Source: an uncultured Verrucomicrobiales bacterium (GTDB taxonomy: Bacteria > Verrucomicrobiota > Verrucomicrobiia > Verrucomicrobiales > Akkermansiaceae). Taken from it: DNA of 41,084 nt. Numbering within the stretch: position 1 is the stretch's first letter; each line of letters opens with the position of its first letter. This document shows, one piece after another, positions 40,031 to 41,084 of the stretch. The notes below the pieces were generated by a model. That model searched no databases and was not told the origin of the DNA. It was given only the letters and a program-made list of their open reading frames with translations. Made by a program: the position numbers and the translations under genes. The stretch spans positions 1-41,084 of the forward strand of contig CALFTQ010000115.1 in the NCBI GenBank assembly GCA_937916135.1. Reading direction: 5' to 3'.

Positions 40031-40818
40031 GCTTCCGGATAACGTGCTTCAAAATCCTGAAGATGTTTGAGCATGGTAGAGTCAAGATATTGCAGGGTTT
40101 GTTCGCGAAGTTCTGCAGGGACTCCATAATATGGTGCTGCCACGCTGCCGGTGATGGCTGCAATGGTGTCGGAATCACCGCCTATGGAGATGGCTGATCG
40201 GATAGCATCCTCAAAATCGCAGGACTCAAAAAAGGCTTGCAGTGCTTGGGGGACAGAGCCTTGGCAACTGACATCAAAATGGTAGGAATCGCGAATGGAG
40301 TCGAGTGAGAAATCCAGCGTATAGTAGTTCGCTGTCACATGTTCCCGTATTTCCTGTTTGCTGTAGCCGCTGCGCGCCATGAAAACCGCCACGGCCACTG
40401 CTTCTGCGCCTTTGATCCCTTCCGGATGATTATGCGTTACCTCAGTTACCGTGCGAGCCAGCGCTTTCACTTGCTCAACATTCTGCCCGGCATACCCGCA
40501 CGCACTGACTCGCATAGCAGAACCATTTCCCCAGCTGTTGTATGGTTGGGGCTTTTCGTCTCTCAGCCAGCGGCGAAATGCACCACCATAGCCGGCATAG
40601 GGATACATGCGTCCCCATTTCTGCATCTGCCTGATGGTCTGTTCCCCCAAATCGGAAAAGTCCGGAGCAGATTCCATTATCGCCGTCGCCACAGCCAGTG
40701 ACATCACCGTATCATCTGTAGGGCGGCACGCTGCGTCGAACAGGGAGAAGTCCTTGCCTTTGTAGTTTCTGTGCTCAAATCGAGACCCTATCACATCTCC
40801 TATAATTGTACCTATCAT
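39979..40818 (-). CDS. ADP-ribosylglycohydrolase family protein
   Basis: A 279-residue enzyme of the DraG/ARH family, which removes ADP-ribose from proteins, nucleic acids or small molecules using two divalent metal ions. Metal-binding motifs are intact: GDVIGSRFE (7-15), PTDDTVMSLAVA (33-44), NGSAMR (98-103), THNHPEGIKGAEA (128-140) and SIGGDSDTIAAI (211-222). The ATG at 40818 was chosen because GTIIGDVIGS opens the family fold; a start at 40878 adds 20 unsupported residues. The gene converges on the GTPase cluster and overlaps its last gene by 52 bases. The substrate is unknown; no ADP-ribosyltransferase gene is visible in the window. Confidence 0.92.
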   Translation of the reverse strand: MIGTIIGDVIGSRFEHRNYKGKDFSLFDAACRPTDDTVMSLAVATAIMESAPDFSDLGEQTIRQMQKWGRMYPYAGYGGAFRRWLRDEKPQPYNSWGNGSAMRVSACGYAGQNVEQVKALARTVTEVTHNHPEGIKGAEAVAVAVFMARSGYSKQEIREHVTANYYTLDFSLDSIRDSYHFDVSCQGSVPQALQAFFESCDFEDAIRSAISIGGDSDTIAAITGSVAAPYYGVPAELREQTLQYLDSTMLKHLQDFEARYPEAQLNASRNIRRPSGLMG

Positions 40819-40924
40819 TGTCGCAGTTTCGTTAATGTTTTGTAAAACAGTTTGTGTATTTTGCCTTGTTTGTATCAAAAACAGACTAGCAGGTTTTGCT
40901 TATGGTGTAAAGTATTTTGCAAAC

Positions 40925-41084
40925 TCAGCTCATCAACATGAGTAGGCCGTAGAGGGCTCCGGCGAAGAGGAGGAGGAAGGCAGGCGCTCCGATGAAGAGG
41001 AAGTTTTTCCTTCCTGTGGCCAGCGGGCAGATTGAGCGCTCGGCTGCATTGTTGTCTATGGGGAGGTCCGGGTGGTCCAGATAC
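40925..41084 (-). mobile_element. IS66-type transposase, C-terminal end (cut by window edge)
   Basis: Read on the minus strand from the right edge, the frame gives YLDHPDLPIDNNAAERSICP, then LATGRKNFLFIGAP. This is the highly conserved end of the IS66 transposase catalytic domain (family form: DNNxAERxIRPxxxGRKNWLF). It then departs from the family into a hydrophobic tail (AFLLLFAGALYGLLMLMS) and stops at 40925, so the gene looks shortened or altered. The usual Arg of IRP is Cys here (ICP). Only about 53 codons are inside the window, so it cannot be judged functional or not. No terminal inverted repeat was recognised between it and the hydrolase gene. Confidence 0.75.

Noticed and set aside
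1..41084. tRNA, rRNA and known riboswitches
   Set aside because: I scanned the gaps by eye for cloverleaf ends, conserved rRNA strings and long structured leaders and saw none; a covariance-model search would be needed to exclude small RNAs.

Overview
The window is a dense bacterial segment of fairly high G+C that reads best as Verrucomicrobiota, possibly close to Akkermansia. This placement is an inference. It rests on the gene mix (serpin lipoprotein, long secreted TPR protein next to ExbB/ExbD, many small secreted proteins without known domains), on the scarcity of Shine-Dalgarno sequences and on the IS66-type remnant. No rRNA or tRNA gene was found to fix the taxonomy.

Layout. 1-2.1 kb (minus): hom then lysC (cut by the left edge), the entry to aspartate-family amino acid synthesis, and a tiny histidine-rich lipoprotein. 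2.3-9.1 kb (plus): lysS, then accessory genes: a two-helix membrane protein, a secreted ankyrin protein, a small secreted protein, a serpin lipoprotein, another small secreted protein and a membrane-anchored ankyrin protein. 9.3-20.2 kb (minus): hisC; ptsH-ptsI (HPr and Enzyme I without sugar permeases); and a tight run exbB-exbD-TPR protein-class A PBP-suhB-rsmB. The PBP keeps its glycosyltransferase motifs but has lost the Ser and Lys of its transpeptidase site. 20.3-24.8 kb: alr (plus) and tpiA (minus) converge on a clear intrinsic terminator, followed by a hypothetical gene and rimO. 25-28.5 kb: a HTH regulator and a membrane Ser/Thr kinase (minus), then a zinc-ribbon protein, a DUF1232 protein and a hypothetical (plus).

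28.5-40.0 kb holds the most interesting block: a single-direction cluster behind a near-consensus promoter. It encodes three large dynamin-like GTPases, an alpha-helical protein of unknown family, an LRAT-like (H-box and NCEHF) thiol acyltransferase/lipase-fold protein, a C-terminally tail-anchored protein, a small GTPase, a coiled-coil protein with three 26-residue WGIW repeats, and a glycine-rich multi-pass membrane protein. Gaps are mostly 1-25 bases, so the genes are probably co-expressed. An ADP-ribosylglycohydrolase gene converges on and overlaps the last cluster gene, and an IS66-type transposase tail sits at the right edge. I infer a membrane-remodelling or membrane-surveillance system in which GTPases act with a lipid-modifying enzyme and membrane anchors. 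Its purpose (envelope maintenance, stress or phage defence) is not shown by the sequence.

Two window-wide patterns stand out. Many housekeeping genes have a sigma-70-like promoter whose -10 box lies only about 5-14 bases before the start codon, predicting leaderless or nearly leaderless mRNAs. A 112-bp palindromic element occurs three times between genes.
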